Source: Rubrivivax sp.
Lineage (GTDB): Bacteria; Pseudomonadota; Gammaproteobacteria; Burkholderiales; Burkholderiaceae_C
Reading direction: 5' to 3'
Length of the DNA: 55,215 nucleotides
Assembly (NCBI GenBank): GCA_014859905.1
Contig: JACZKT010000009.1
Coordinates: 1-55,215, forward strand
Shown piece by piece: positions 1 through 7,420 of this stretch. Position numbers and translations under genes: made by a program. Every line of letters starts with the position of its first letter. Positions within the stretch are counted from its first letter, which is position 1. Below the pieces are notes generated by a model. That model was not told where the DNA came from. It was given only the letters and a program-made list of their open reading frames with translations, and did no database searches.

Positions 1-61
1 CGCGGCGCTGAACATGGCGCTGCAGCAGCGCCGCCCCGCCGGCGTCATCCATCACAGCGAC
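1..61 (+). pseudogene. IS3-family transposase OrfB, 5' piece (cut by the window edge and by IS110)
   Basis: Reading from base 2 gives a frame ending ..RRPAGVIHHSD, the stretch that in IS3-family OrfB transposases precedes GSQYTS. The reading then stops making sense at base 62. The continuation (QGSQYTSVAFGERC..) resumes at base 1753. The two pieces are one transposase split by the IS110 element. The upstream part lies outside the window. Confidence 0.75.
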
Positions 62-63
62 AG

Positions 64-352
64 TAAGAATGCCCAGGCCAGTTGCTCCTGGGCGGCCTGA
101 CCCTCACAGCGATGGACCGGCTGGGAGCTTGGTGCCGCAAGGTGCCCTGGGTGGCTTGACCCCCACTCCGATAGACCGCCAGCCGTGTCTTTCCCCGGAC
201 CTGTCGGCCACCCGGGAGCATCTTGCGGCGAGGCTTTGCCTAGCCGGTGCGTGTGACTCAAGAAGGGCCTGACGTCCTGTCACGTTACTGTCCTGTCCAG
301 CTTCGGTCTTGGCCAAGCCGTCTTCGTCGCAATCGAGCTTGGAGGCCCGTCC
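64..352 (+). ncRNA. Predicted IS110 bridge RNA region (non-coding left end)
   Basis: IS110-group elements encode a bridge RNA 5' of the transposase. It has a target-binding loop followed by a donor-binding loop. Seen here in that order: bases 101-112 match the left target flank 49-60 at 11 of 12 positions, including TCACAGCGA. TGCCCTG (143-149) is the reverse complement of CAGGGCA at the right target flank (1753-1759). AGAAGGGC (261-268) is identical to the element's right terminus (1742-1749). TTACTG (285-290) is the reverse complement of CAGTAA at the left terminus (61-66). Both right-hand guides end in TG, the complement of a CA core. The RNA's exact ends and fold were not computed. Confidence 0.6.
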
Positions 353-1433
353 ATGGATGATCTTCTGCATGAAGCCGTCGGCGTTGTCGGGGGCGTCGAC
401 ACCCACAAGGATTTGCACGTCGCCGCTGTCGTCAATGAGCACGATCACGTCCTAGGCTGTCGGTGCTTCCCTACCACGCGGCAAGGCTACCGACAGATGC
501 TCCAATGGATGCGATCGTTCGGGGAGGTGATGCGCATCGGCGTTGAGTCGACGGGAACGTATGGTGCCGGTCTGCTGCGCCACCTGCAGGCGGTCGGCGT
601 CGAAGTCCTGGAGGTTACGGCGCCGGACAAGCAGGACCGTCGCCGACGTGGCAAGGACGACGATCTGGACGCCCAGAACGCGGCGCATGCGGCGTTCGCC
701 GGGAGGCGAACCGTCACCCCGAAGGCGCGTGACGGGATGGTCGAGTCACTGCGGGTTCTGAAGGCTTGCCGCAAGACCGCGGTGGCCGCGCGCAAGGTTG
801 CCTTGCAGATGGTTCACAACACCGTCGTCTGTGCGCCCGACGAGCTACGCGATGCCCTGCGCAAGTTGACGCGCATGCAGCTCATCAGAACCCTGGCAGC
901 CTGGCGGCCGGACCTGTCCGACTACCGCAATGTCGCCTCCGCGTACCGGATCAGTCTCAAGTCGTTGGGCCGGCGCTACCTGGAGCTGCACGACGAGATC
1001 GCCGATCTCGACGCGATGATCGGCGCGATCGTCGACGAATTGGCGCCAGCGTTGGTCGCGCGCAATTCGATCGGCAAGGAGTCCGCAGCGCAACTCCTGC
1101 TAACGGCCGGTGACAACTCGGACCGCATCCGCTCAGAGGCCAGCTTCGCCGCCCTGTGCGGCGTCAGCCCCGGTACCCGCCTCCTCGGGCAAGGTGACAC
1201 GGCATCGCCTGAATCGCGGCGGCGATCGAGCGGCCAACAGTGCGCAACACATCATCGCGATCGGCCGGCTGCGAACCGACGCCCGATCCCAGGTCTATGT
1301 CGCTCGGCGAATCGCCGAGGGACACTCGAAGCTCGAGGCGATCCGATGCCTCAAGCGCTACATCGCCCGTGAGGTCTACACTTTGATCCGCCGGCGAAGT
1401 CTGGAGATCGCCCAGACTCGCATCGCAGCCTGA
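353..1433 (+). pseudogene. IS110-family transposase, frameshifted
   Basis: The N-terminal part carries the RuvC-like DEDD nuclease domain of IS110 transposases: GGVDTHKD near residue 15, GVESTGTYG near residue 65 and KDDDLDAQNAA near residue 105. The C-terminal transposase domain begins around AALCGVSP. Just after this point (about base 1170) the frame is lost. The 339-residue ORF runs on into meaningless arginine-rich sequence, while the real C-terminus (..NSAQHIIAIGRLRTD..TLIRRRSLEIAQ) is in the next frame and ends at 1433. A one-base indel explains this. Repaired, the protein would be about 360 residues, usual for the family. The element has probably lost autonomous activity unless the shift is a sequencing error or is bypassed. 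Confidence 0.85.
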
Positions 1434-1752
1434 GGGCGGACCAGTTGCGGCCCTAGGCCGCGGGGTCTGGGGCTTGCCCCAGGGAAGGGCCCGTCCAGGG
1501 CCCGCAGCAGAGCTGTGGGCGTAGCCCAGGCGGGGGTCAAACTGATCAAGCAGCGCAGCGATCTTGGCGCCGTGATCAACGCCGCCCGCGGAGAACGGCG
1601 GCAGGCGTACCGCAGGGGCCGGTTCGCGTCCTGTTAGCGCATTTGCCTTCCGATTCGCTCCACCACCGCACGTCGGCGCTGAGTTCGCTGAGCTAACCAT
1701 GGCAGCTCCCACACTCGCGGCCGTCGAATAGCTTGACAAACAGAAGGGCGTC
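1434..1752 (+). other. IS110 non-coding right end
   Basis: About 320 bases between the repaired transposase stop and the right junction. No convincing gene is present; the minus-strand ORFs across it are compositionally driven shadows. The terminal ..CAGAAGGGCGTC is repeated in part in the predicted bridge RNA at the other end of the element. Confidence 0.5.
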
Positions 1753-2148
1753 CAGGGCAGCCAGTACACGAGTGTGGCCTTCGGCGAACGTTGCAGGAAG
1801 ATGCGCGTGCGGCCATCGATGGGCACCGTGGGTGACGCCTACGACAACGCCATGGCCGAGAGCTTCTTCGCCACGCTGGAGTGCGAGCTCATCGACCGGC
1901 GCAGCTGGCCGACCAAGACCGAGGCCAGGCTGGCGCTGTTCACCTACATCGAGGGTTGGTACAACCCACGCCGCCGGCACAGCGCCCTGGGGCAGACCTC
2001 GCCGGCCAACTTCGAAAGGAAACACGACGACAAGATCCGCACACCACCATCGCGCGGTGAACACGGGATACCCACCGTCGGCGCTTGCGTGGCAGGCGCC
2101 ACGCCGCCGGTGGATATCCCTGCGCCTGAGCTCATCGAACCGACTTGA
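1753..2148 (+). pseudogene. IS3-family transposase OrfB, 3' piece
   Basis: The reading QGSQYTSVAFGERC.. then GDAYDNAMAESFFATLE, ELIDRRSW and YIEGWYNPRRRHSALG is the C-terminal half of an IS3-family DDE integrase. The final catalytic Glu lies in the AESFFATLE region and the YN..R-H tail is typical. The ORF track starts at an internal GTG (1774), but the homology extends upstream to the IS110 junction at 1753. With the 5' piece at 1-61 this is one gene split by IS110. Past residue TSPANFE the tail is less conserved. The element's right end appears to abut the istB fragment that follows. Confidence 0.85.
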
Positions 2149-2169
2149 GAATCAAGTCCCTACCCGTCC

Positions 2170-2601
2170 GTGCAACAGGGTCAAGTCCAACTTCACACGG
2201 CGGGCAACCTGCTGGGCGAATTGGCCGCGCTGGACAGCGATTCAAGCCTGCGCAGGAAGCTGCGCCAGTACGCTGCACCCGACTTGTTGGTCATCGACGA
2301 GGTGGGCTACTTGTCGTACTCGAACCGGCACGCCGACCTGCTGTTCGAGTTGGTCAGCCGACGCTACCAGCACAAGAGCACGGTGGTGACGACCAACCGA
2401 GCCTTCGCCGAATGGGGCGAGGTCTTCCCCAACGCGGCCTGCGTGGTCTCGCTGATCGACCGGCTGATGCACCGCGCCGAGGTGGTTCGCATCGACGGCG
2501 ACTCTTACCGCGCCAAGGAGGCCGACGAGCGCGAAGCGCTGCGCAAGGCCGAGCGAGCGGCCAAGACCCCCGGCTCGCGCTCGCGCAAGGCCCTTCGATG
2601 A
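2170..2601 (+). pseudogene. istB: IS21-family helper ATPase IstB, N-terminally truncated
   Basis: IstB is the AAA+ helper ATPase of IS21 transposition. This copy keeps the Walker B region (LLVIDEVGYLS near residue 40), the arginine-rich NRHADLLFELVSRRY segment, the sensor segment TTNRAFAEWGEVFPNAACV and the C-terminal LIDRLMHRAEVV stretch. It lacks the N-terminal domain and the Walker A GxxGxGKT loop, so it cannot bind ATP normally. Its reading joins IS3-derived sequence at about base 2180. It is about 143 residues against roughly 250 for an intact IstB. A small ORF overlaps its stop codon by ATGA. Confidence 0.85.
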
Positions 2602-2801
2602 GCGCGCAGCCTTTGTCGGCGGCGGCGCCACTCATACCGCGGCACTGGACGCCCGAGCAAGCCTTGGCGGTCTTCGAGTGTCTGCAGGCGCTTCGCCAAG
2701 CGCTGTGGGACGCGTATGGACCACAGGTGCAGCAGGCGTGGCGCAAGCAGCTCGTGCCTGATGGGCCCCCGCCCGAGTTCGATCCCGACGAGCCGTTCTG
2801 A
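2598..2801 (+). CDS. Small IS21-associated protein downstream of istB
   Basis: A 67-residue ORF whose ATG overlaps the istB stop (ATGA), implying translational coupling. It contains HWTPEQALAVFECLQALRQALW and an acidic end (PPPEFDPDEPF). Short ORFs at this position accompany several proteobacterial IS21-type elements; their function is not known to me. It appears intact although istB is truncated. The ORF track's longer version (from 2145) is only an open frame antiparallel in meaning to istB. It could instead be a passenger with no function. Confidence 0.55.
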   Translation: MSAQPLSAAAPLIPRHWTPEQALAVFECLQALRQALWDAYGPQVQQAWRKQLVPDGPPPEFDPDEPF

Positions 2802-2834
2802 ACTGACATAACGGCCGTTCCACCATCAACAACC

Positions 2835-2858
2835 AGATGGCCCCACGCGGGGCCATCT
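2835..2858. terminator. Perfect hairpin after the istB unit
   Basis: AGATGGCCCC-ACGC-GGGGCCATCT is a perfect 10-bp stem with a 4-base loop, 33 bases after the small ORF stop. No U-tract follows, so it is either a weak or Rho-independent-like terminator or a structure at the IS end. It is symmetrical and could act on either strand. Confidence 0.5.
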
Positions 2859-3085
2859 GCACTTCATCGTACCGGTTCGGTCATCACAAACCGCCACCTC
2901 ACCAGCGAATAGAAGCGGATCTACACCAGCGCCAACAGGTTGCCGATGGGATCGCTGCACAGACTTGTGTGTGAAAGTTACCACAAGCAGTTCAGCCCTC
3001 GTGGCGTGGATGCCTGCCGGCATGCAGTTCGCTACTGATGTGCCGAAAGAGCCGTGGTGCCTGCACCTTCTATGCGCCTCCCGCG

Positions 3086-5029
3086 ATGCCTCGCTCCTCC
3101 ACGCAGCGCCTGACGGCGGCCTTGTTCTGCCTGGGTGCAGTGGCGGTCATTGCAACCAGTTCGTTGGCAACGGGACAGGGCATCAAGACCGACTCGATGC
3201 GGGCACTGGAAGCCAGCGTGCACAGATTTGCCGCCGCCCAGGACGACCCTGCGGGGACACTCGCTGGAGTTCTGCGCGACAAGAGGGAGGCCAAGGATGC
3301 TGAAACCTTGTTTTGGGGGCATCTTCTGGAGGCACGCATCCGGGGACTGCTGGAACAGCCGGTTGCGATGGATCATGCGCTGAAGGCTGCGGAGGAGCAG
3401 TTGAGGGCGTTGCCCACAGCCTCACCCTTGTACGGAATGGCTGTGCGGCTGCAGCGGCTGCAGTTGTCGACCCTGACAGGAAACATCGACTCGCTCCCTG
3501 AGCCGGTGCGCAGATTGGCAGGCGAGACTGCCGACGCGGGATCCTTGCGCCTGTCGTGCGAGGTCAAGATGTTGCGCGCATGGGTTGAGTCCGAGACTGC
3601 TATGGTCGATGAGGCATGGAGGGTCGCAGAACAAGCCTTGGCGTGCGCAAAGTCGTTGGAAGACCGCGAACTGACCGCTTCGGCATATCTGCAAATGGGA
3701 TTGTTGGCCCGGGGGACGTCCGCCGGCGCATCGGCCAGGCGGACCGCGTACCGCTACTTCCGGCAGGCGGAAGATGCCCTCGGCGATCGTCCTGCGCGGT
3801 ACCTGCGCAGCATCATCGAATGGGAGTCGGGTAAGACCCTCGGACGCGACGCGCTCCTCGAGAGGGAGCGGCACTTTGAGCGGGCGCGCTCGCTCAGCGA
3901 TGCCATCGCCGACGAGGTTGGCGTTGCAGTCGCTTCGGTTGACCTCGCTGGTATTGCGCTTCAGCGCAGACAGTTCGCGAAGGCCGTCTCCCTGGCACGC
4001 GCGGCACGACGTGCCTACGAGCAGCACACGCTGATGCAGAGAATTCCGTCTACCTATGCAGTCACGATCGCCGCACTTGCGGCGACGAACTGGGAGGAGG
4101 CACAGAGAGAAATCGACAGAGCCAAGTCGCTAGACACAGAAAGGACGGCAACACGTGAGAGCGCCCGCCTTGCTCGGACGATCGGCGAGGCCTACGCGGC
4201 AAGGCAACGCTATTCAGAAGCCTATGCGGAACTGTCGAGGAGCGTAGAGCTTGAGGCCACCGCACGCCAGGAAGAGTCGTCAAGGCTGATGCTTCGATTG
4301 CAGGCCACCCACGAGGCGGCGCAACGAGAGGCAGAGAACTCGAGTCTGCTGCTGCGCAACGAGTCGACAAGGTTGCAGTTGGAAGCCGCCAGAGTCCGCC
4401 AGGAACGCCTGATGCTGGCGTTTGGACTGGCGCTTGTGGTACTACTCATCGGCGGCTTCGCCTTGGTGACAGTCGCGCGCGAGCGCCGAAGTCTGGCCGC
4501 CTTGGCGATGCGCGACGAGCTCACTGGCACGCCCAACCGACGCTCGATACGGGCCATTGCTGAGGCGCAGTGGGACCACTGCCGGCGTCTGAAGACTCCT
4601 CTACTCGTGGCCATGATCGATCTGGACCACTTCAAACGCGTCAATGATTCGTATGGCCACGCGGTGGGAGATCTGGTCCTCCAGGCGTTTGCCCAGGCGG
4701 CCAGCGCCGCGTTGCGTGCCCAGGACCGGATCGGGCGTTATGGCGGCGAGGAATGGCTCCTTGTCGCCCCGGGAGTCCTTCTGGAGGATGTCGACGCGCT
4801 CTTTAGTCGCATCCGTTCGGCGTTCGCGGCTCAGGTCATCCCCGGCCTGCCTAGGCCCCATATGCTCACGTTCTCGATGGGTGCCGCACTGGATCACGAA
4901 AGGCGCACGAGTCTGACCTCGTTGATCGAGGAGGCAGACGATTGCATGTACGAGGCGAAATCTGGCGGGCGGGACCGATTTCACTTCAGGTGCGTATTTC
5001 AGCCCATCGTGGACGGCATTTCAGGCTGA
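3086..5029 (+). CDS. Membrane-anchored diguanylate cyclase with periplasmic TPR-like sensor region
   Basis: GGDEF enzymes make cyclic di-GMP from two GTP. From the ATG at 3086 the protein starts with a signal-like segment (MPRSSTQRL then a hydrophobic run), which is why this start is preferred over the track's GTG at 3038. About 390 residues of Ala/Arg/Glu-rich helical repeats follow, resembling TPRs. A short coiled-coil and one membrane helix (LMLAFGLALVVLLIGGFALV) then lead to a cytoplasmic GGDEF domain that begins RDELTGTPNRRS. The active site is RYGGEEW, an intact GG[D/E]E[F/W] variant. No EAL domain is present. The last about 15 residues (..FQPIVDGISG) and the stop codon come from the IS21 end that follows, so the native C-terminus was replaced just after the usual GRDRF ending. 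The domain should remain functional. Confidence 0.88.
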   Translation: MPRSSTQRLTAALFCLGAVAVIATSSLATGQGIKTDSMRALEASVHRFAAAQDDPAGTLAGVLRDKREAKDAETLFWGHLLEARIRGLLEQPVAMDHALKAAEEQLRALPTASPLYGMAVRLQRLQLSTLTGNIDSLPEPVRRLAGETADAGSLRLSCEVKMLRAWVESETAMVDEAWRVAEQALACAKSLEDRELTASAYLQMGLLARGTSAGASARRTAYRYFRQAEDALGDRPARYLRSIIEWESGKTLGRDALLERERHFERARSLSDAIADEVGVAVASVDLAGIALQRRQFAKAVSLARAARRAYEQHTLMQRIPSTYAVTIAALAATNWEEAQREIDRAKSLDTERTATRESARLARTIGEAYAARQRYSEAYAELSRSVELEATARQEESSRLMLRLQATHEAAQREAENSSLLLRNESTRLQLEAARVRQERLMLAFGLALVVLLIGGFALVTVARERRSLAALAMRDELTGTPNRRSIRAIAEAQWDHCRRLKTPLLVAMIDLDHFKRVNDSYGHAVGDLVLQAFAQAASAALRAQDRIGRYGGEEWLLVAPGVLLEDVDALFSRIRSAFAAQVIPGLPRPHMLTFSMGAALDHERRTSLTSLIEEADDCMYEAKSGGRDRFHFRCVFQPIVDGISG

Positions 5030-5063
5030 TCGTGGACGCCGTTTCAGCGGGATCGTGGACGAC
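4997..5063 (+). repeat. Triple TTTCAG-NNN-ATCGTGGACG repeat, left end of an IS21-type element
   Basis: Three near-identical units start at 4997, 5019 and 5042: TTTCAGcccATCGTGGACGg, TTTCAGgctgATCGTGGACGcc and TTTCAGcgggATCGTGGACG. The period is 22-23 bases. Multiple subterminal repeats of about this length are characteristic of IS21-family ends, where IstA binds. They lie directly upstream of the istA remnant and inside the 3' end of the GGDEF gene. Confidence 0.75.
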
Positions 5064-5128
5064 GGGGGAGGCGCGCAAGTGATTTTCTGAACGGCCTCAG
5101 GCTCACGGCTCTTTTGCTGTCCGAGCCG

Positions 5129-6307
5129 ATGCCAACCAACAGAGTCACGATGCGACAAATCCGAGAGACATTGCGCCTGCACCTGCAGGCCGGGCTGAGC
5201 TACAGCGAGGTGGGCCGCGCGCTCAAGATCTCCAAGAGCGTGGTGGGCAAGTAGGTCACCCTGGCCCGTGTGGCCGGCGTCGACTGGGACACCGCCCAGA
5301 CCCTCAGCGACGAAGACCTGGAGGCCCGGCTGTACCGCCCGGCGCTGCCCCGCGGCAGCCACCAACTCGCCCCCGACCTCAGCGTCGTGCACCAGGAGAT
5401 CAAGCGTCCCGGCGTCACCCTGATGCTGCTGTGGGAGGAGTACGCCACCGGTAATCCGCTGGCCTACAAGTACACGAGTTTCTGCATCAAGTAACGCGAG
5501 TTCGCGCTGCGCCAGCAACGCTCGATGCGCCAGATCCACATCGCCGGCGAGAAGCTGTTCGTCGACTACGCCAGCTCCACCGTGCCCATCGTCGACGCCG
5601 CCACCGGCCAGATCACCCAGGCCCAGATCTTCGTGGCCACGCTCGGGGCATCGAGCTACACCTATGCCTGCGCCACGCCGCGCCAGACCACTGCCGACTG
5701 GATCGGCGCGCAGGTGCAGGCGCTGGAGTTCATCGGCGGCGTGCCACGCCTGATCGTGCCCGACCAGACCCGCTCGCTCATCAAGACCCCCGATCGCTAC
5801 GACCCCGAACCCAACCGTACCTACGAGGAATTTGCTCGTCACTACGGCTGCGCGGTGCTGGCAGCGCGCCCGGCGCACCCGCGCGACAAGCCCAAGGTCG
5901 AGGGCTCGGTTTTGCTGGTACAGAGGTGGATCCTGGCCCGGCTGCGCAACCGCCGCTTCTTCAGCCTGGCCGAGCTGAACAGGGCCATCGCCGAGTTGCT
6001 CGCCGATCTCAACAACCGGCCCTTCAAGAAGCTGCCCGGCTGCCGTCGCAGCGCCTTCGAGTCGCTCGACGCGCCGGCGCTGCGGCCCATGTCGCTCCAG
6101 CGTTATGTCGTCAGCCGCTGGAAGACTGCCAAGGTCCACATCGACTACCACGTCGAGTTCGAGGGCCACTACTACAGCGTGCCGCACCGGCTCGTCGGCG
6201 CCAAGATCGACGTGCGCGTCACCGGGCAGTTGCTGGAGTGTTTCGCGTCGAACCAGCGCGTGGCCGGCCACGCCGTCGGGCCGGTATGGGTCGGTTGCAC
6301 CCGGTGA
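5129..6307 (+). pseudogene. istA: IS21-family transposase IstA, two nonsense codons and a lost C-terminus
   Basis: One frame from ATG 5129 reads the IstA helix-turn-helix (RETLRLHLQAGLSYSEVGRAL, KISKSVVGK), then TAG at 5252-5254. It continues with LARVAGVDWDTAQ.. to a second stop, TAA at about 5492. The DDE integrase region follows: [41 protein letters not shown], with catalytic D/D/E positions apparently kept. Related IstA proteins have Tyr at both stop positions (GKYVTLAR and KYREF), so each is one base from TAC. Near residue 385 the homology ends abruptly at an 11-bp inverted repeat and the C-terminal roughly 120 residues are missing, as is istB. The element is inactive. Confidence 0.88.
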
Positions 6308-6393
6308 CAGCGGGCTCCTTCCAGGCGCCCCACCTCCAACGGCTGGTCTGCGGCGGTGAACCCGGTACAGGGTCGGGCATGTACCGACCCATA
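6285..6393. repeat. 109-bp segment bounded by an 11-bp perfect inverted repeat
   Basis: TATGGGTCGGT (6285-6295) is inverted as ACCGACCCATA (6383-6393). The segment begins exactly where the IstA homology is lost. Flanking bases also mirror partly (GGGCTCC and GGAGCC). It could be the joined ends of a deleted IS or a small non-autonomous element. No ORF is inside it. Confidence 0.5.
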
Positions 6394-6966
6394 GGAGCCG
6401 GCGGCGGTTTTCTCAGCGAGCGACCGGTCTACCTTGGAACTTGACCTTCGCCGAAGGCGTCGAGCAAATCGAAGTTGGCGGACGCAGTCGTTCGCGCGTG
6501 CCGACCGACGACCGCGATAGGTCCACGGGCGAACGACTGCATCTGAAAGTCGCGAACGGGCGCTGCCCGACCCGGACCTGACCTACGAGGTCTTCGGATC
6601 GTTGCCCGGAAGCAGACCGCCAGTCCTCAGGCGGGTTGTCAGTGCACGCAGTCGAGTTCGTGCGCATCAACGCGACTCTCAACGAATTGGTCTGGCCCAG
6701 GATCGTCCGATCCTCCGGCTGCACATGGATCAGGCCCGGAGGCGCCGATTCCAGACTACATGCCAAGCCGGCCAGATTGATGCTCACCTGCTCGGGTGAG
6801 TCGCACCTCACCCGTTTCGATGATCTGTGTTCATCGCGCCTCGGGATTCGCAGGTCTCGACTCTCTCTCAGCATATGCACTGTCATCCGAGCCAACGGGT
6901 GGCGGACTTGGCGTTGTTCGGGATCGCCTCCCACTGCAACGCCGCTAACCGAGAAGGAGCAGTGCG
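6394..6966 (+). other. Non-coding leader region of the amide cluster
   Basis: About 570 bases with no credible gene; the listed ORFs on both strands have no recognisable content. The 3' half is the likely promoter region of the fmdB-formamidase unit. It includes the palindrome at 6795-6812 and a good Shine-Dalgarno (GAGAAGGAGCAG) just before the GTG at 6967. The 5' half is probably scar left by the IS21 loss. Confidence 0.5.
6795..6812. promoter_or_regulatory. Operator-like palindrome GGTGAG-N6-CTCACC
   Basis: A perfect 6-6-6 inverted repeat (GGTGAG TCGCAC CTCACC), 155 bases before the first amide-cluster gene. The identical arms and spacing recur at 19981-19998 next to the luxR-type gene. 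The 18-bp size suits a dimeric helix-turn-helix regulator; assignment to that LuxR protein is inference. Confidence 0.5.
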
Positions 6967-7254
6967 GTGGCCATCTATGAGTATCGGTGCGATCGGGACG
7001 GTCTGTTCGACAAGAACCTGCCGCTCGGAACGGCGCCTGAGTCAGTGCCTTGTGGGACGTGCGGGAGCCAAGCAAGAAGAGTGTTCTCGGCGCCAATGTT
7101 CAGGTCCGCCTCCCGATCTGCGTGGACGGCTGCGATGGATCGCGCGGACAAGAGCCGCTACGAACCGGAAGTCGTTACCTCGCTGCCTGCAACCGGCGCC
7201 CCGAGGCGAACCATCCCGCTCACCCCCAAGCTGCGCGGCCTGCCACGACCATGA
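6967..7254 (+). CDS. fmdB: FmdB-like zinc-ribbon regulatory protein, first copy
   Basis: A 95-residue protein with the FmdB zinc ribbon: AIYEYRCDRDGLF at the start and CGTCGSQARRVFSAP near residue 30. The N-terminal knuckle keeps only one Cys (YRCDRDG rather than CxxC), so metal binding may be weaker. FmdB-family proteins accompany formamidase and acetamidase genes and are thought to be regulatory; their mechanism is unsettled. The GTG start is chosen because AIYEYRC is the family's N-terminus and a Shine-Dalgarno precedes it. Formamidase follows 166 bases downstream in the same direction, probably in one transcript. The C-terminal 40 residues are not conserved in my reading. Confidence 0.75.
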   Translation: MAIYEYRCDRDGLFDKNLPLGTAPESVPCGTCGSQARRVFSAPMFRSASRSAWTAAMDRADKSRYEPEVVTSLPATGAPRRTIPLTPKLRGLPRP

Positions 7255-7420
7255 CAACACAGCTGGCATCGCCGTCAAGTGCGTTCCCGAGGACTGCGGA
7301 GCGGCGCTGTGCTCAGCAGGCGCCAACCTAACTCATGGAAGGAGCAGGTATCGGTCAACCAACACACAGTGCTTCACCCTTTTCACAGCGTCATGCAACC
7401 AACGAATGAGAGGTCTTGAT

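Larger units (their letters stand above)
61..1754 (+). mobile_element. IS110-family insertion element inside an IS3 transposase
   Basis: The boundaries come from the interrupted IS3 reading frame: the left junction is ..AGCGA-CAGTAAG and the right junction is ..GGGCGTC-CAGGGC. A CA dinucleotide is shared at both junctions and fits the short core typical of IS110 recombination. There are no terminal inverted repeats and no clear target duplication, also as expected for IS110. The element is about 1.69 kb. It has a roughly 290-base non-coding left end, one transposase gene and a roughly 320-base right end. Joining the flanks through the CA core gives one C fewer than the usual GAC-CAG-GGC codons of IS3 transposases, so a small deletion or an already degenerate target is implied. 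Confidence 0.75.

Noticed and set aside
5252-5494. Stop-codon recoding (Tyr) as a real feature of this genome
   Set aside because: The element is also 3'-truncated and lacks istB. All clearly functional genes here use normal stops, so decay is the better explanation.
5021-6271. 416-residue minus-strand ORF
   Set aside because: Antisense to the istA pseudogene; no family features.
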